NCBI RefSeq assembly: GCF_001513675.1
Contig: NZ_CP013859.1
Coordinates: forward strand, 1,489,081-1,553,080
Length of the DNA stretch: 64,000 bases
Reading direction: 5' to 3'
From: Microbacterium sp. XT11
GTDB lineage: Bacteria > Actinomycetota > Actinomycetes > Actinomycetales > Microbacteriaceae
Shown here: in pieces, positions 53,916 through 62,832 of the stretch
Layout: every line of letters begins with the position of its first letter
Position numbering within the stretch: position 1 is the first letter of the stretch
The notes under the pieces: generated by a model
The model's database searches: none
Seen by the model: the letters and a program-made list of their open reading frames with translations, nothing else
What the model was told of the DNA's origin: nothing
Program-made: the position numbers and the translations under genes

Positions 53916-55015
53916 GCTGGCACCTTACCGCCGCCGACCTGCCCGATCTCGCCCGCGGCGCGACGCTGCTGGGAACCGGCGGAGGCGGCGACCCGTACAT
54001 CGGCACCATGCTCGTCGAGCGGGTGCTGGGCGAGGGGAGCATCACGATCCTCGACCCGGACGAGATCGCTGACGACCTCTTCGTCATCCCCACGGCGCAG
54101 ATGGGCGCGCCGACGGTCATGGTCGAGAAGATCCCCGCCGGCACCGAGCCGACGCTCGCCCTGCGCACGCTGGAGGAGCACCTCGGACGCACGGCCGAAG
54201 CCACGATGCCGATCGAATGCGGGGGCATCAACTCGATGATCCCGCTCGTCGTCGCCGCCGAGACGGGGCTCCCCGTGGTGGATGCCGACGGCATGGGGCG
54301 CGCGTTCCCCGAGCTGTCGATGGAGACCTTCGCCGTCTACGGCGTGCACGGCTCCCCGCTCGCCCTGGCGGGGGAGCGGGGCGAGAAGGTCGTCATCGAC
54401 ACGGGCGCCGACGACAGGCAGATGGAGTGGCTCGCCCGCGGCATCACGATCCGCCTCGGCGGGGTCGGCCACATCGCCGAGTACGCCATGACCGGAGCCG
54501 ACGTGCGCCGCACCGCCGTGCCGCGAACGCTCTCGATGGCGCTCGCTCTCGGCCGAGCGATCCGCGTCGCCCGGGAAGAGCACCGGTCGCCGTTCGACGC
54601 CATCGCCGAAGTGCTGTCCACGACCCTGTACCCGCACATGCGCGAGCTGTGCGTCGGCAAGGTCGTCGATGTCGAGCGACGCACGACGGAGGGGTTCGCG
54701 AAAGGGAAGGCGACCATCGCGCCACTCGGCGCGGACGACGGCGACGTCTTCGAGATCGCGTTCCAGAACGAGAACCTCACGGCGCGTCGCGGAGGGCGCC
54801 TCGTCGCCATCGTGCCCGACCTCATCTGCGTCGTCGATCACGAGAGCGCCGAGCCGATCACGACCGAAGGGCTCCGTTACGGTCAGCGCGTGCGGGTGCT
54901 CGGCATCTCCACGCCGGACATGATGCGCACACCTGCCGCGCTCGCCGCGTTCGGGCCGTCCGCCTTCGGGCTGACGGAGGAGTTCACACCCGTCGAGTCG
55001 CTGACCGCGCCGTAG
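53912..55015 (+). CDS. DUF917-family protein 2
   Basis: 367 residues, close paralogue of the previous gene (LLGTGGGGDPYIGTML, GAPTVMVEKI, VDADGMGRAFPELSM, GLRYGQRVRVLG). The N-terminal halves align nearly throughout, the C-terminal halves less so. Probably the second subunit of a hetero-oligomer or an enzyme for a related substrate. Confidence 0.88.
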   Translation: MSWHLTAADLPDLARGATLLGTGGGGDPYIGTMLVERVLGEGSITILDPDEIADDLFVIPTAQMGAPTVMVEKIPAGTEPTLALRTLEEHLGRTAEATMPIECGGINSMIPLVVAAETGLPVVDADGMGRAFPELSMETFAVYGVHGSPLALAGERGEKVVIDTGADDRQMEWLARGITIRLGGVGHIAEYAMTGADVRRTAVPRTLSMALALGRAIRVAREEHRSPFDAIAEVLSTTLYPHMRELCVGKVVDVERRTTEGFAKGKATIAPLGADDGDVFEIAFQNENLTARRGGRLVAIVPDLICVVDHESAEPITTEGLRYGQRVRVLGISTPDMMRTPAALAAFGPSAFGLTEEFTPVESLTAP

Positions 55016-55024
55016 GCTGAGCGC

Positions 55025-56053
55025 ATGGAGCTGGCGCGCGACGACCTCACGGCGCTCGCACGCGGCTACGCGCTGCTCGGATCCGGCGGTGGCGGCTCTA
55101 CCACCATGCTCGAACTCATGCTGCGAGGTTCCGGCGGCTGGCCGATGCCGATCGCCGCGGCATCCGAACTCGATGCGTCGACGCCGTGCCTGGGGGTCGC
55201 ATTCGTCGGATCGACGATGCTGCTGGGTGAGCGGATGCCGGGACTCGAGCCGTTCGCTCCGCTGCTCGCGGCCGTCGAGCGGTGGCTCGGGCATCCGGTG
55301 CCTGCGGTGTGCTCGCTGGAGGGCGGAGGGATGAACGGGCTCGCCCCGCTGTTGCTCGCCTCGACGCACACCGTGGTCGATGCCGACTGCACCGGGCGCG
55401 CCGTGCCGGGCCTCGACCAGATGTCGCTGTTCGTCGACCGCGTCCCCGGGCTCGTCTTCGCCTGCGACACCGGCGCAGGCGGCGTCGCTCTCGTGGAGGC
55501 CGCGCGACCCATAGACGCCGAGCGCGTCGTCCGTTCGGCGATCGTGCAGGCGGGCGGCGTCGGCTGCGCCGTGCTCGCGGGCTTCACCGTCGGCGATCTG
55601 CACGAGCATGCGATCACGGGGCATCTGCGGCATGCCCTCGCGCTCGGTCGGGCCTACGTCGGCTCGCGGCACGCACCACTCCCGGCTCTCGCGGCTGCGC
55701 TGGGCGGAGAGCTCCTCGCCGAAGGGCGCATCCTCTCGACCGCCGCGGCGCCGGGCGATCCGCACGCCAGCGCCGTCGAGGTCGCGGGACGAGGGGGAGC
55801 CGTGCAGCGTATCGTCACGCGCTCGGAGACGCTCGCCGTGTTCGACGACGGTCGACTCGTGGCGGCTGCTCCCACCGTGATCGTGGTGCTCGATGCGGTG
55901 TCGCGAGAGATCCTCGAGGTGACCGAGTTGGGACTCGCGCGGCACGTCGCCGTGATCGGCCTCCCCGCACCGGCGTGGTGGAGCGCGTCGCCGGAGCGTC
56001 GTGCGCGGGTCGTCCCCTCGGCATACGGACTCGCGGGACTCGATGCCGCATGA
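55025..56053 (+). CDS. DUF917-family protein 3 (divergent)
   Basis: 342 residues. LLGSGGGGSTTMLEL keeps the glycine loop and VDADCTGRAVPGLDQMS the VDAD motif with changes (DGMGR to DCTGR), including a Cys in place of Gly. The rest is divergent. ATG lies 6 bases after TAGGCT, so it may have its own promoter in addition to operon read-through. Overlaps the regulator by ATGA. Confidence 0.78.
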   Translation: MELARDDLTALARGYALLGSGGGGSTTMLELMLRGSGGWPMPIAAASELDASTPCLGVAFVGSTMLLGERMPGLEPFAPLLAAVERWLGHPVPAVCSLEGGGMNGLAPLLLASTHTVVDADCTGRAVPGLDQMSLFVDRVPGLVFACDTGAGGVALVEAARPIDAERVVRSAIVQAGGVGCAVLAGFTVGDLHEHAITGHLRHALALGRAYVGSRHAPLPALAAALGGELLAEGRILSTAAAPGDPHASAVEVAGRGGAVQRIVTRSETLAVFDDGRLVAAAPTVIVVLDAVSREILEVTELGLARHVAVIGLPAPAWWSASPERRARVVPSAYGLAGLDAA

Positions 56054-57564
56054 ACGAGAGACTGCTGCTCAGCGCGCTGCTCGCCCACGAGCCGAACGGA
56101 GGCGTGTCGGTCGTGGCAGGTCCGGAGGACGCATCGTGGAGCGCCGTGTCGGTCGAGGCCGGCGAAGACGACCTGCCAGGGGAGGGCGGAGGGTGCCTCG
56201 CCGTGCTCACGGCATCCGCACCGGCAGCCGTATGGCAGCAGGACGCGATGCTCCGCCGTATCCGCGACCGCGGATTCACAGGGCTCGCGATGCCCGGGGC
56301 GGCGCGCATGGACGAGGGTGCGCGACGGCTCGCCGGCCGGCTCGGGCTCACGCTGCTCGACGTCGCACGCCCCGTGCAGCTCGCCAAGGCCTGCTGGATG
56401 CTCATCGAGGCTCGCGACGCCCTCACGCTCAGCCAGGTGCGCAAGGTCGCGCAGTCGTTCGAATACTCTGCGCAGGATCTCTCGGACCTCTTGCGGCACA
56501 TCTCGGCGAACCTCGGCCTCGGCGTCGCTCTCGTCGATGCAGGTCACGTGCTCCACGAAGCCGGTGGCACGCTGGGCGAGGAGCTTCGGACGGCTCTCGG
56601 CACCGAGTCCTGGATCGAGCTGGCGAGGGCCCGCGACCTCGCCGCCGCATCGGTTCGGGTCGACAGCCCAGGACGCGGCGGGCTCCGCCTCGTGCTCTTC
56701 GGCCGTGGACTCAGCGACACGCAGCTGCATGCACTGTCGGTCGCCGCCGAGGTCGCGATGCCTGCCGTCGCCGCACGCATCCTCATCGACGAGGTCGCCG
56801 CCGTGAACGATGTCGCCGTGTCATCCGGCCTGCTCCGCGACTTCGTCGATCTGCACGGTGCGGCAGACCCCGACGTGGAACGCCGCATGGCCGAGCGGGG
56901 GTGGCGCACATCCGGACACCACATCGGCTTCCGCATGGTGGCGCGAGGACGACTCGATCCGTTCTCGCTGCTGCGCTCGCTCAGTCCCGGCCTGACGGCG
57001 ATGGGTGCCGACGCGCATGCCACGACGGCAGGGCGGGGAGTGAGCGGCTGGCTCACGTTCACCGAGGCCCCCGGCCCCGAGGTGGTCGAGCGCGCGGTCG
57101 CGGCGCTGCGCGACCTGCACGCGTCCGCCCTGCGCGACTTCACGGTCGCGACGGGCGTCGGCTCCCTGCAGCGCGGAGCAGAGGGGCTCGCTGCGACGCT
57201 CGATGAAGCAGGCGACGCCGCGCGCATCGCCGCGGCGCGTTCGGCGGCCGGGTGGTTCGTTCGGGTCGACAGCCTCGGACTCGACCAGCTGCTGCTCGCC
57301 TGGACGGGGAACGACACGTTCGTTCCCGCGGCGCAGTCTCTGCTCGCACCGCTCCGAGACGGCGGTGGGGAGCTGCTCATGACCCTTGCCGCCTACCTCG
57401 ACAACGAGTCAGGCATCGCGGCGACGGCTACCGCCCTGGGGTTGCACCGCAACACGGTCGCCGTGCGCATCCGACGAGTGCAAGAGCTCCTCGGCATCGA
57501 CATGGGCGACCCCGAGGCGCGCCTCGCGCTCCACCTCGCCTGCCGTGCCGTGCTGCCGCGCTGA
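56050..57564 (+). CDS. PucR-family transcriptional regulator
   Basis: 504 residues: N-terminal PucR-like ligand domain (about 1-130), a GGDEF-like middle (about 250-390), and a C-terminal HTH_30 (LAAYLDNESGIAATATALGL, HRNTVAVRIRRVQELLGIDM). PucR proteins activate purine or amino-acid-derivative catabolism. As the last gene of the DUF917 operon it is the obvious controller, acting at the GTGC-N5-GCAC pair. Confidence 0.9.
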   Translation: MNERLLLSALLAHEPNGGVSVVAGPEDASWSAVSVEAGEDDLPGEGGGCLAVLTASAPAAVWQQDAMLRRIRDRGFTGLAMPGAARMDEGARRLAGRLGLTLLDVARPVQLAKACWMLIEARDALTLSQVRKVAQSFEYSAQDLSDLLRHISANLGLGVALVDAGHVLHEAGGTLGEELRTALGTESWIELARARDLAAASVRVDSPGRGGLRLVLFGRGLSDTQLHALSVAAEVAMPAVAARILIDEVAAVNDVAVSSGLLRDFVDLHGAADPDVERRMAERGWRTSGHHIGFRMVARGRLDPFSLLRSLSPGLTAMGADAHATTAGRGVSGWLTFTEAPGPEVVERAVAALRDLHASALRDFTVATGVGSLQRGAEGLAATLDEAGDAARIAAARSAAGWFVRVDSLGLDQLLLAWTGNDTFVPAAQSLLAPLRDGGGELLMTLAAYLDNESGIAATATALGLHRNTVAVRIRRVQELLGIDMGDPEARLALHLACRAVLPR

Positions 57565-57582
57565 GCAGACGCGGGCGCCTGC

Positions 57583-57993
57583 CTACTCCGGGTCGCCGTT
57601 GAGTATCCAGCTGACGCCGAAGCGGTCGACGAGCATCCCGAACAGTCCGCCCCAGGGCGCCAGATCGAGTGGCATCGTCACGGTGGCTCCGTTCGACAGC
57701 TTGTCCCACACCGCGCGCGTCGTGTCAGAGCTCGTGCCGCTGAGAGACACGGAGAACCCGCGCGGCGCCTCGTACGGCATCGAGCTCGGGGTGTCGGACG
57801 CCATCAGCACGAGGCCGTCCGGTGTCGTGAGCTGCGCGTGCATCACGAGGTCCTGCTCGCTCTCGTCCTGCACCATGTCGGGGAACTGCGAGAAGGTGCT
57901 CACATCGAGATCGCCGCCGAGCACGCTCTGGTAGAACTCCATGGCCTCACGAGCGTTGTCGCGGAAGGAGAGGTACGGGTTGAGATTCGCCAT
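57583..57993 (-). CDS. PhnB-like VOC protein
   Basis: 136 residues: NLNPYLSFRDNAREAMEFYQSVLGG start and GMLVDRFGVSWILN end, the PhnB/3-demethylubiquinone methyltransferase-like VOC subgroup. No metal ligand set is certain. Convergent with the pucR gene. Role unknown. Confidence 0.85.
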   Translation of the reverse strand: MANLNPYLSFRDNAREAMEFYQSVLGGDLDVSTFSQFPDMVQDESEQDLVMHAQLTTPDGLVLMASDTPSSMPYEAPRGFSVSLSGTSSDTTRAVWDKLSNGATVTMPLDLAPWGGLFGMLVDRFGVSWILNGDPE

Positions 57994-58078
57994 GGGAGCT
58001 CCTCGGGGCGGTTGATCGGCTGCCTGCCGCGGGTCTCAGTCTGCGCCCGAGTGAAGGGCGGCACAAGAGTGCTCAGGC

Positions 58079-59089
58079 TCACTCGCGCGGCGCGGCAGAC
58101 CGCGGATGCAGGACGCCGGACAGGGCGCCGAGCACCGCGCCCGCGAGCGTGTCGACGATGCGCTCGAGAGCGACGTCCATCGACCCGATCGTGCCGGTCG
58201 CAGCGCCGGCGAGCAGCAGCACCAGCGGCGTGATGAAGACGAGCGCCAGGGCGTAGTGCCGCACCACGACGATCTCGATCGTGAACTGCAGAACGCCCAG
58301 GAGCGCGGCCAGCCACAGCCCGGCCGGATGCAGCGCGGCGAGCAGCGCGTACGCGCCCGCGCCGATCACCGTGCCCAGCATCCGGTGAACCCCTCGCTGG
58401 AACGCCGTGCGCCTCGCGGCCGCCACGCCGATCACGGCGATGCCGGAGCCGACCACCCAATAGGTGCGGGGCTGATCGATCACGGCGCCCAGCAGCACAC
58501 CCACCGCTGTCACGAGGACGACGCGCACCAGGAGCATCCGCCCGTCCGCGGAGAGGCGAGGGCCGGGAAGGATCTCGCGCACCGGACGCGCGTTCTTGGC
58601 GCGCACGCGCGGCAGCACGAGCGGCGTGAGCGAGAGGAGGTACGAGAAGAGGCAGCCGGTCGCGAACGCGGCCAGATACACGGCGCCGTCGACACCGCCA
58701 GCGCCCACGAGGTGCGCGGACAGACCGAACACGAGCACGAAGAACAGCGGCCCCGGCGGGCCGAGCCGGAACCCGAACGCGAGCGCGGCGCTGACGATGG
58801 CGACGATGACGAGGCCGACGCTCGACGCGAGGGCGTTGACGGACGCGCACACGCCGAGCGCGGCCGAGGCGATGAGAGCGGCCCCGACGAGGGGGAGGGC
58901 CCGTGCCCGCTCGACGACGGGGAGCGCGCCCAGGTGCAGCACCGTGAAGGCTCCGGATGCCGCGATGTAGCCGAGAGCCGGCGCGCCCGCGAGGGTCATC
59001 GCGGCGATCGGCACGGCGATGCCGAGCGCCGCCTGCAGAGCCAGCTGCCATCGCGGCCCGCGCGCGGGTGCGAAGGCGAACAGGCTCAC
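58079..59089 (-). CDS. FUSC-like multi-helix membrane protein
   Basis: 336 residues with GTG start (VSLFAFAPARGPRWQ) and two blocks of about six helices, with a GSGIAVIGVAAARRTAFQRGVHRMLGT-type second half (basic loop in the middle). This layout resembles fusaric acid resistance (FUSC) and aromatic-acid exporter-like membrane proteins. Upstream extension in the frame is Arg/Pro/Cys-rich and unlikely to be translated. Confidence 0.75.
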   Translation of the reverse strand: MSLFAFAPARGPRWQLALQAALGIAVPIAAMTLAGAPALGYIAASGAFTVLHLGALPVVERARALPLVGAALIASAALGVCASVNALASSVGLVIVAIVSAALAFGFRLGPPGPLFFVLVFGLSAHLVGAGGVDGAVYLAAFATGCLFSYLLSLTPLVLPRVRAKNARPVREILPGPRLSADGRMLLVRVVLVTAVGVLLGAVIDQPRTYWVVGSGIAVIGVAAARRTAFQRGVHRMLGTVIGAGAYALLAALHPAGLWLAALLGVLQFTIEIVVVRHYALALVFITPLVLLLAGAATGTIGSMDVALERIVDTLAGAVLGALSGVLHPRSAAPRE

Positions 59090-59199
59090 GACTCCATTCT
59101 CGCGCTCTTCGGCCGCTCCCGCGGAGCACCGAGGCGGAACGCACCGGCGGAGCGGGAACGAGGCGCGGGCGGCAGGGCATGCGGGGATACGATGGCCGC

Positions 59200-60534
59200 G
59201 TGATCTCACCCCGTCCTGGACTCGCCGAACGCCTGTCGCGGATGATCCAGGTGCCCACGGTGTCGGCCGAGTATGCGCAGCGCGGACCGCAGCCGTTCGA
59301 GGACTTCGTCACGCTCCTCGCCGAGCTGTATCCGCTCGTGCACGAGCACCTGGCTCTCGAGAGGCACACCGAGCTGGGTCTTCTCTTCCACTGGGCCGGC
59401 ACGGGGGCGATCGCCGACGGGCCCGTCGTGCTGATGGCGCACTTCGACGTCGTGCCGGTCGACGAGAGCGACGACTGGTCCCACCCCCCGTTCGCCGGCG
59501 TGATCGCCGATGGAATGGTGTTCGGCCGCGGCGCCCTCGACGACAAAGGTCCTCTCCTCGTCGTGCTGGAAGCCGTGGAGAACCTGCTGTCCGACGGCTT
59601 CCGGCCGGCCAGAGACGTGTACCTCAGCTTCGGCGGAAACGAGGAGACCTACGGTCACGCGGCGCAAGAGATCGCCAGGGTGCTGCGTGAGCGCGGCATC
59701 ATCCCGTGGCTCGTCATCGACGAGGGCGGCGCGGTCGTGGATGCACCGCTGCCCTTCGTGCCGGGACGAGCCGCCATGATCGGCGTCGGCGAGAAGGGCG
59801 TGATGACGCTCACGCTGTCGGCGCGCGGTGAGGGCGGACACGCCTCGGCGCCGCCGTCGCTCACGGCGGTCCGACGGGTCGCACGGGCCGTCGACCGCCT
59901 CGGGCCCGGCACCTTCCGGCCGCACGCCTCGACGGCGATCCGGCGGATGCTCTCCCGGCTCGCCGACCGCACGCCGGGCCTGCCGCGCTACCTGCTGCGG
60001 CTGCTCGCCGCGACGCCATGGCTCACCGCCCGCGTCTTCGCAGCCCTCGGCGGAGAACCCGCGGCGCTCGTGCGCACCACGGTGGCCCCGACGATGCAGA
60101 ACGGAGGGACGGCGGCGAACGTCCTCCCGTCGCAGGCGACCGCGACGATCAACCTCCGCATCGCTCTGGGCGAGACCGCGCAGCAGACCGTGCTGCGCGT
60201 GCGTCGCCGCATCGCCGACCCTCTCGTGTCGGTGCGGGTGATCGAGGCGGGTGAGCCCTCTCCCGAGTCGCCGGTCGACGGCCCGCAGTTCGCCCTGCTC
60301 GCCGACGCCCTCGCCGTCTCGCATCCCGGCGTCCCCGCGGTGCCGTACGTGATGATGGCGGCCACCGATTCCCGGCACTTCCACCGTTTCTCGCCTGCCG
60401 TGTACCGTTTCGCACCGCTCGAGATGTCCAACGCGCAGCGCGCGTCGATCCACGGGGTCGACGAGCGCGTCGAGATCGCGGCGCTCGAGCGGGGCGAGCT
60501 GTTCCATCGCACGCTTCTCCAGCGACTAGGGTGA
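59200..60534 (+). CDS. M20-family zinc peptidase
   Basis: 444 residues. MAHFDVVPVD with the first zinc His/Asp, VFGRGALDDKG, and GGNEETYGH with the catalytic/bridging Glu, plus the C-terminal ATDSRHFHRF. GTG start 6 bases after TACGAT (leaderless) preferred over an ATG seven codons upstream. Cleaves a small peptide or amide; CPG2/PM20-like length. Confidence 0.9.
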   Translation: MISPRPGLAERLSRMIQVPTVSAEYAQRGPQPFEDFVTLLAELYPLVHEHLALERHTELGLLFHWAGTGAIADGPVVLMAHFDVVPVDESDDWSHPPFAGVIADGMVFGRGALDDKGPLLVVLEAVENLLSDGFRPARDVYLSFGGNEETYGHAAQEIARVLRERGIIPWLVIDEGGAVVDAPLPFVPGRAAMIGVGEKGVMTLTLSARGEGGHASAPPSLTAVRRVARAVDRLGPGTFRPHASTAIRRMLSRLADRTPGLPRYLLRLLAATPWLTARVFAALGGEPAALVRTTVAPTMQNGGTAANVLPSQATATINLRIALGETAQQTVLRVRRRIADPLVSVRVIEAGEPSPESPVDGPQFALLADALAVSHPGVPAVPYVMMAATDSRHFHRFSPAVYRFAPLEMSNAQRASIHGVDERVEIAALERGELFHRTLLQRLG

Positions 60535-60612
60535 TGTCATCCGCCGCGGCTCCGCATCCGGTCCGTTCTCGGTTGCCGGGGCCGCATTCCGATGCTGAGA
60601 ACAGGAGCCGCG

Positions 60613-62067
60613 ATGATGCGCACCCGAACGTTCGGCGCCTTGGCGTCGGTCGTCGGTTTCCTCGCCTTCGTCGAGTTCACGAGCGGCGTGCTGCAGGGTT
60701 ACTACACGCCCATGCTCAGCACGATCGCCCGGCACCTCGGCATCCATGACGCCGACGTCAACTGGCTCGAGGGCGCCCAGCTCATGCTGTCCGCCCTCGT
60801 CGTGCCCGCCTTCGCGAAACTCGGCGACATGGTAGGGCACAAGCGGATGCTGCTCCTCTCCACGGCGCTGACGGCCGCGGCCGGCCTGGTCCTGCCGTTC
60901 ACCGACTCCTTCGCGCTGTTCCTCGTCGCGTGGGCTCTGATGGGGTTCTACGTCGTGTGGCTGCCCCTGGAGATCGCACTCATCTGGTCTCGGTCGCGGC
61001 GCATGGAAGGACGCTCGCGACTCACCGCCAAGGCCGCGGGCATCCTCGTCGCCACGCTCGAAGCAGGTGCGATCGCCGGGGCGCTCGCCGGCGGAGCGCT
61101 CGTCGACACGCTGCCCCTCCCCGTCGTGCTGCTCGTCCCGGCGGTGCTCGTGGTCGTGTGCTTCTTCGTGGTGCTGTTCGGGGTCTCGGAATCGCCGGAG
61201 CCGATGGGCGGCGTGTTCGACACCGCCGGGGTGGTGCTGATCTCTCTCGCCCTGCTCTGCTTCACCGGGGGTCTCGGACTGCTGCGGCTGGAGGGCGGTG
61301 TCGCGAACCCGTCGGCATGGATCATGACGGCGTTCGGGGTTCTGCTGGTGGTGCCGTTCGCGGTGTGGGAGCTGCGTCACCGCGATCCGGTCATCGATGT
61401 GCGCATGTTCCGCTCGCCGGCTCTGTGGCCGGTGTTCCTGACCGCGGGGCTGTTCGGCGTCAGCGTGCTCGGAGCGCAGGCGCCGCTTTCGACGTTCGCC
61501 CGGACCGACCCCGGTGTGTACGGCTACGGGCTGGGCACCAGCGGATTCCGCACCTCGCTTATCATCGGGATCTACCTCGTGGCGATGATCGCGGGGGCTC
61601 TGCTCTTCCCGATCGTCGCGCGGCGCGCCACGCCACGGCTGACGCTGATGACGGCGTCGCTCCTCGTCGGCGCCGGGTACCTCCTCTTCCTTCCGTTCCA
61701 CGACAGCTACGGTCAGGTCGTGACGAACATGGTGGTCGCGGGCGTCGGATCCGGCGCGCTCGTCGCGTCGCTCCCCGCTGCCGCGGCATCCGCCTCACCG
61801 GCCACGCAGACCGGTGTGGCGACGGGGCTGACCAACTCGGTGAAGACCGTGGGCGGCGCGATCGCATCGTGCGTGTTCGGCATCGCCCTGCTGAACGGCG
61901 CGAGCACGGCGGCGGGCGAGACCGCGGGCTCTCTGGCCGGGTACATCACGGTATGGCTGGGGGGGGGGGGGGCGGCTCTCGTCGCTGCCGTGCTGCTCGT
62001 CTTCGTGCCGAAGGAGGCGTTCACCGATCGTCCGGCGGTGGCCGAGGCGGCGTTCACCGATCGGTAG
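60613..62067 (+). CDS. MFS drug-efflux transporter (14-helix DHA2 type) with poly-G tract
   Basis: 484 residues, about fourteen hydrophobic segments. KLGDMVGHKRMLLLST is the MFS motif A, and length plus 14 helices fit the DHA2 family of multidrug exporters. AGGAG precedes the ATG at 60613. A run of 14 G codes for the Gly stretch (VWLGGGGAALVAAV) before the last helix, so slippage would shift the C-terminal ~30 codons. Confidence 0.9.
   Translation: MMRTRTFGALASVVGFLAFVEFTSGVLQGYYTPMLSTIARHLGIHDADVNWLEGAQLMLSALVVPAFAKLGDMVGHKRMLLLSTALTAAAGLVLPFTDSFALFLVAWALMGFYVVWLPLEIALIWSRSRRMEGRSRLTAKAAGILVATLEAGAIAGALAGGALVDTLPLPVVLLVPAVLVVVCFFVVLFGVSESPEPMGGVFDTAGVVLISLALLCFTGGLGLLRLEGGVANPSAWIMTAFGVLLVVPFAVWELRHRDPVIDVRMFRSPALWPVFLTAGLFGVSVLGAQAPLSTFARTDPGVYGYGLGTSGFRTSLIIGIYLVAMIAGALLFPIVARRATPRLTLMTASLLVGAGYLLFLPFHDSYGQVVTNMVVAGVGSGALVASLPAAAASASPATQTGVATGLTNSVKTVGGAIASCVFGIALLNGASTAAGETAGSLAGYITVWLGGGGAALVAAVLLVFVPKEAFTDRPAVAEAAFTDR
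61959..61972 (+). repeat. Homopolymer tract of 14 G inside the MFS gene
   Basis: Fourteen consecutive G in the coding strand (CT then 14 G then C), near codon 449-454. Lengths above 8-9 are highly mutable by slipped-strand mispairing. Confidence 0.95.
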
Positions 62068-62139
62068 TTTCTAAAAAACAAGACTCATGATTTTAGAGTG
62101 GCGCCGGGTGTCTCATGGAGGAAGACGAAGGAGGCGCCG

Positions 62140-62793
62140 ATGTCACTCGCATACGCAGAAGAACCCGCAGCTCCCCTCGATGAGCGCGCCGTCGTGGATC
62201 GGCTGCGCATCAGCGCGGGGCACCGCACCATAGACGTCGCCGCAGCCGAGCATGCGGCGCGCGCCTTCCTGCGGGCTCTCGGCGTCGAGGTCGACGTCCT
62301 CGACGCCTCCGATCTTGCGCGTACGCCGCACCGGCTCGCCGCGGCGTACGCCGAGCTGCTGACCCCTGAGCCGTTCGACTTCACGACCTTCGCGAACGCC
62401 GAGGGCTATGACGAGCTCGTCCTCGTCCGAGACATCCCGGTCCGCTCGGTATGCGAGCACCACCTTCTGCCGTTCACGGGCGTGGCCCACCTGGCCTACC
62501 TCCCCGCAGACAGGGTCGTCGGCCTCTCGAAGCTTCCGCGCCTGGTCGATCACCACGCCCGTCGTCCGCAGACGCAGGAGCGGCTCACGGTGCAGGTCGC
62601 AGACGCGCTCGACAGACATCTGCGCCCCCGCGGGGTGGGAGTGGTGATCGAGGCGGCGCACAGCTGCATGACCCTGCGCGGGGCCAGAGCCGGAACGGCG
62701 ACGACCACGACATCCGCCGTGCGCGGAGCGCTGCGTGACGAAGCCCGCTCGCGCGCCGAGTTCTTCGCGCTCGCTGGCGGGCGCGCGCACTGA
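62140..62793 (+). CDS. folE: GTP cyclohydrolase I
   Basis: 217 residues with the zinc and catalytic motif CEHHLLPFTG (Cys105, His107-108), a later zinc Cys in AAHSCMTLRGA, and QERLTVQ. It converts GTP to 7,8-dihydroneopterin triphosphate for folate. GGAGG precedes the ATG. A short A+T-rich stretch upstream may hold its promoter. An extra folE away from a folate operon often serves zinc limitation or another pterin pathway; not decidable here. Confidence 0.93.
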   Translation: MSLAYAEEPAAPLDERAVVDRLRISAGHRTIDVAAAEHAARAFLRALGVEVDVLDASDLARTPHRLAAAYAELLTPEPFDFTTFANAEGYDELVLVRDIPVRSVCEHHLLPFTGVAHLAYLPADRVVGLSKLPRLVDHHARRPQTQERLTVQVADALDRHLRPRGVGVVIEAAHSCMTLRGARAGTATTTTSAVRGALRDEARSRAEFFALAGGRAH

Positions 62794-62832
62794 CCGCCGG
62801 GAGCAGCCGGCATCCATGAGGAAGGACGCATC

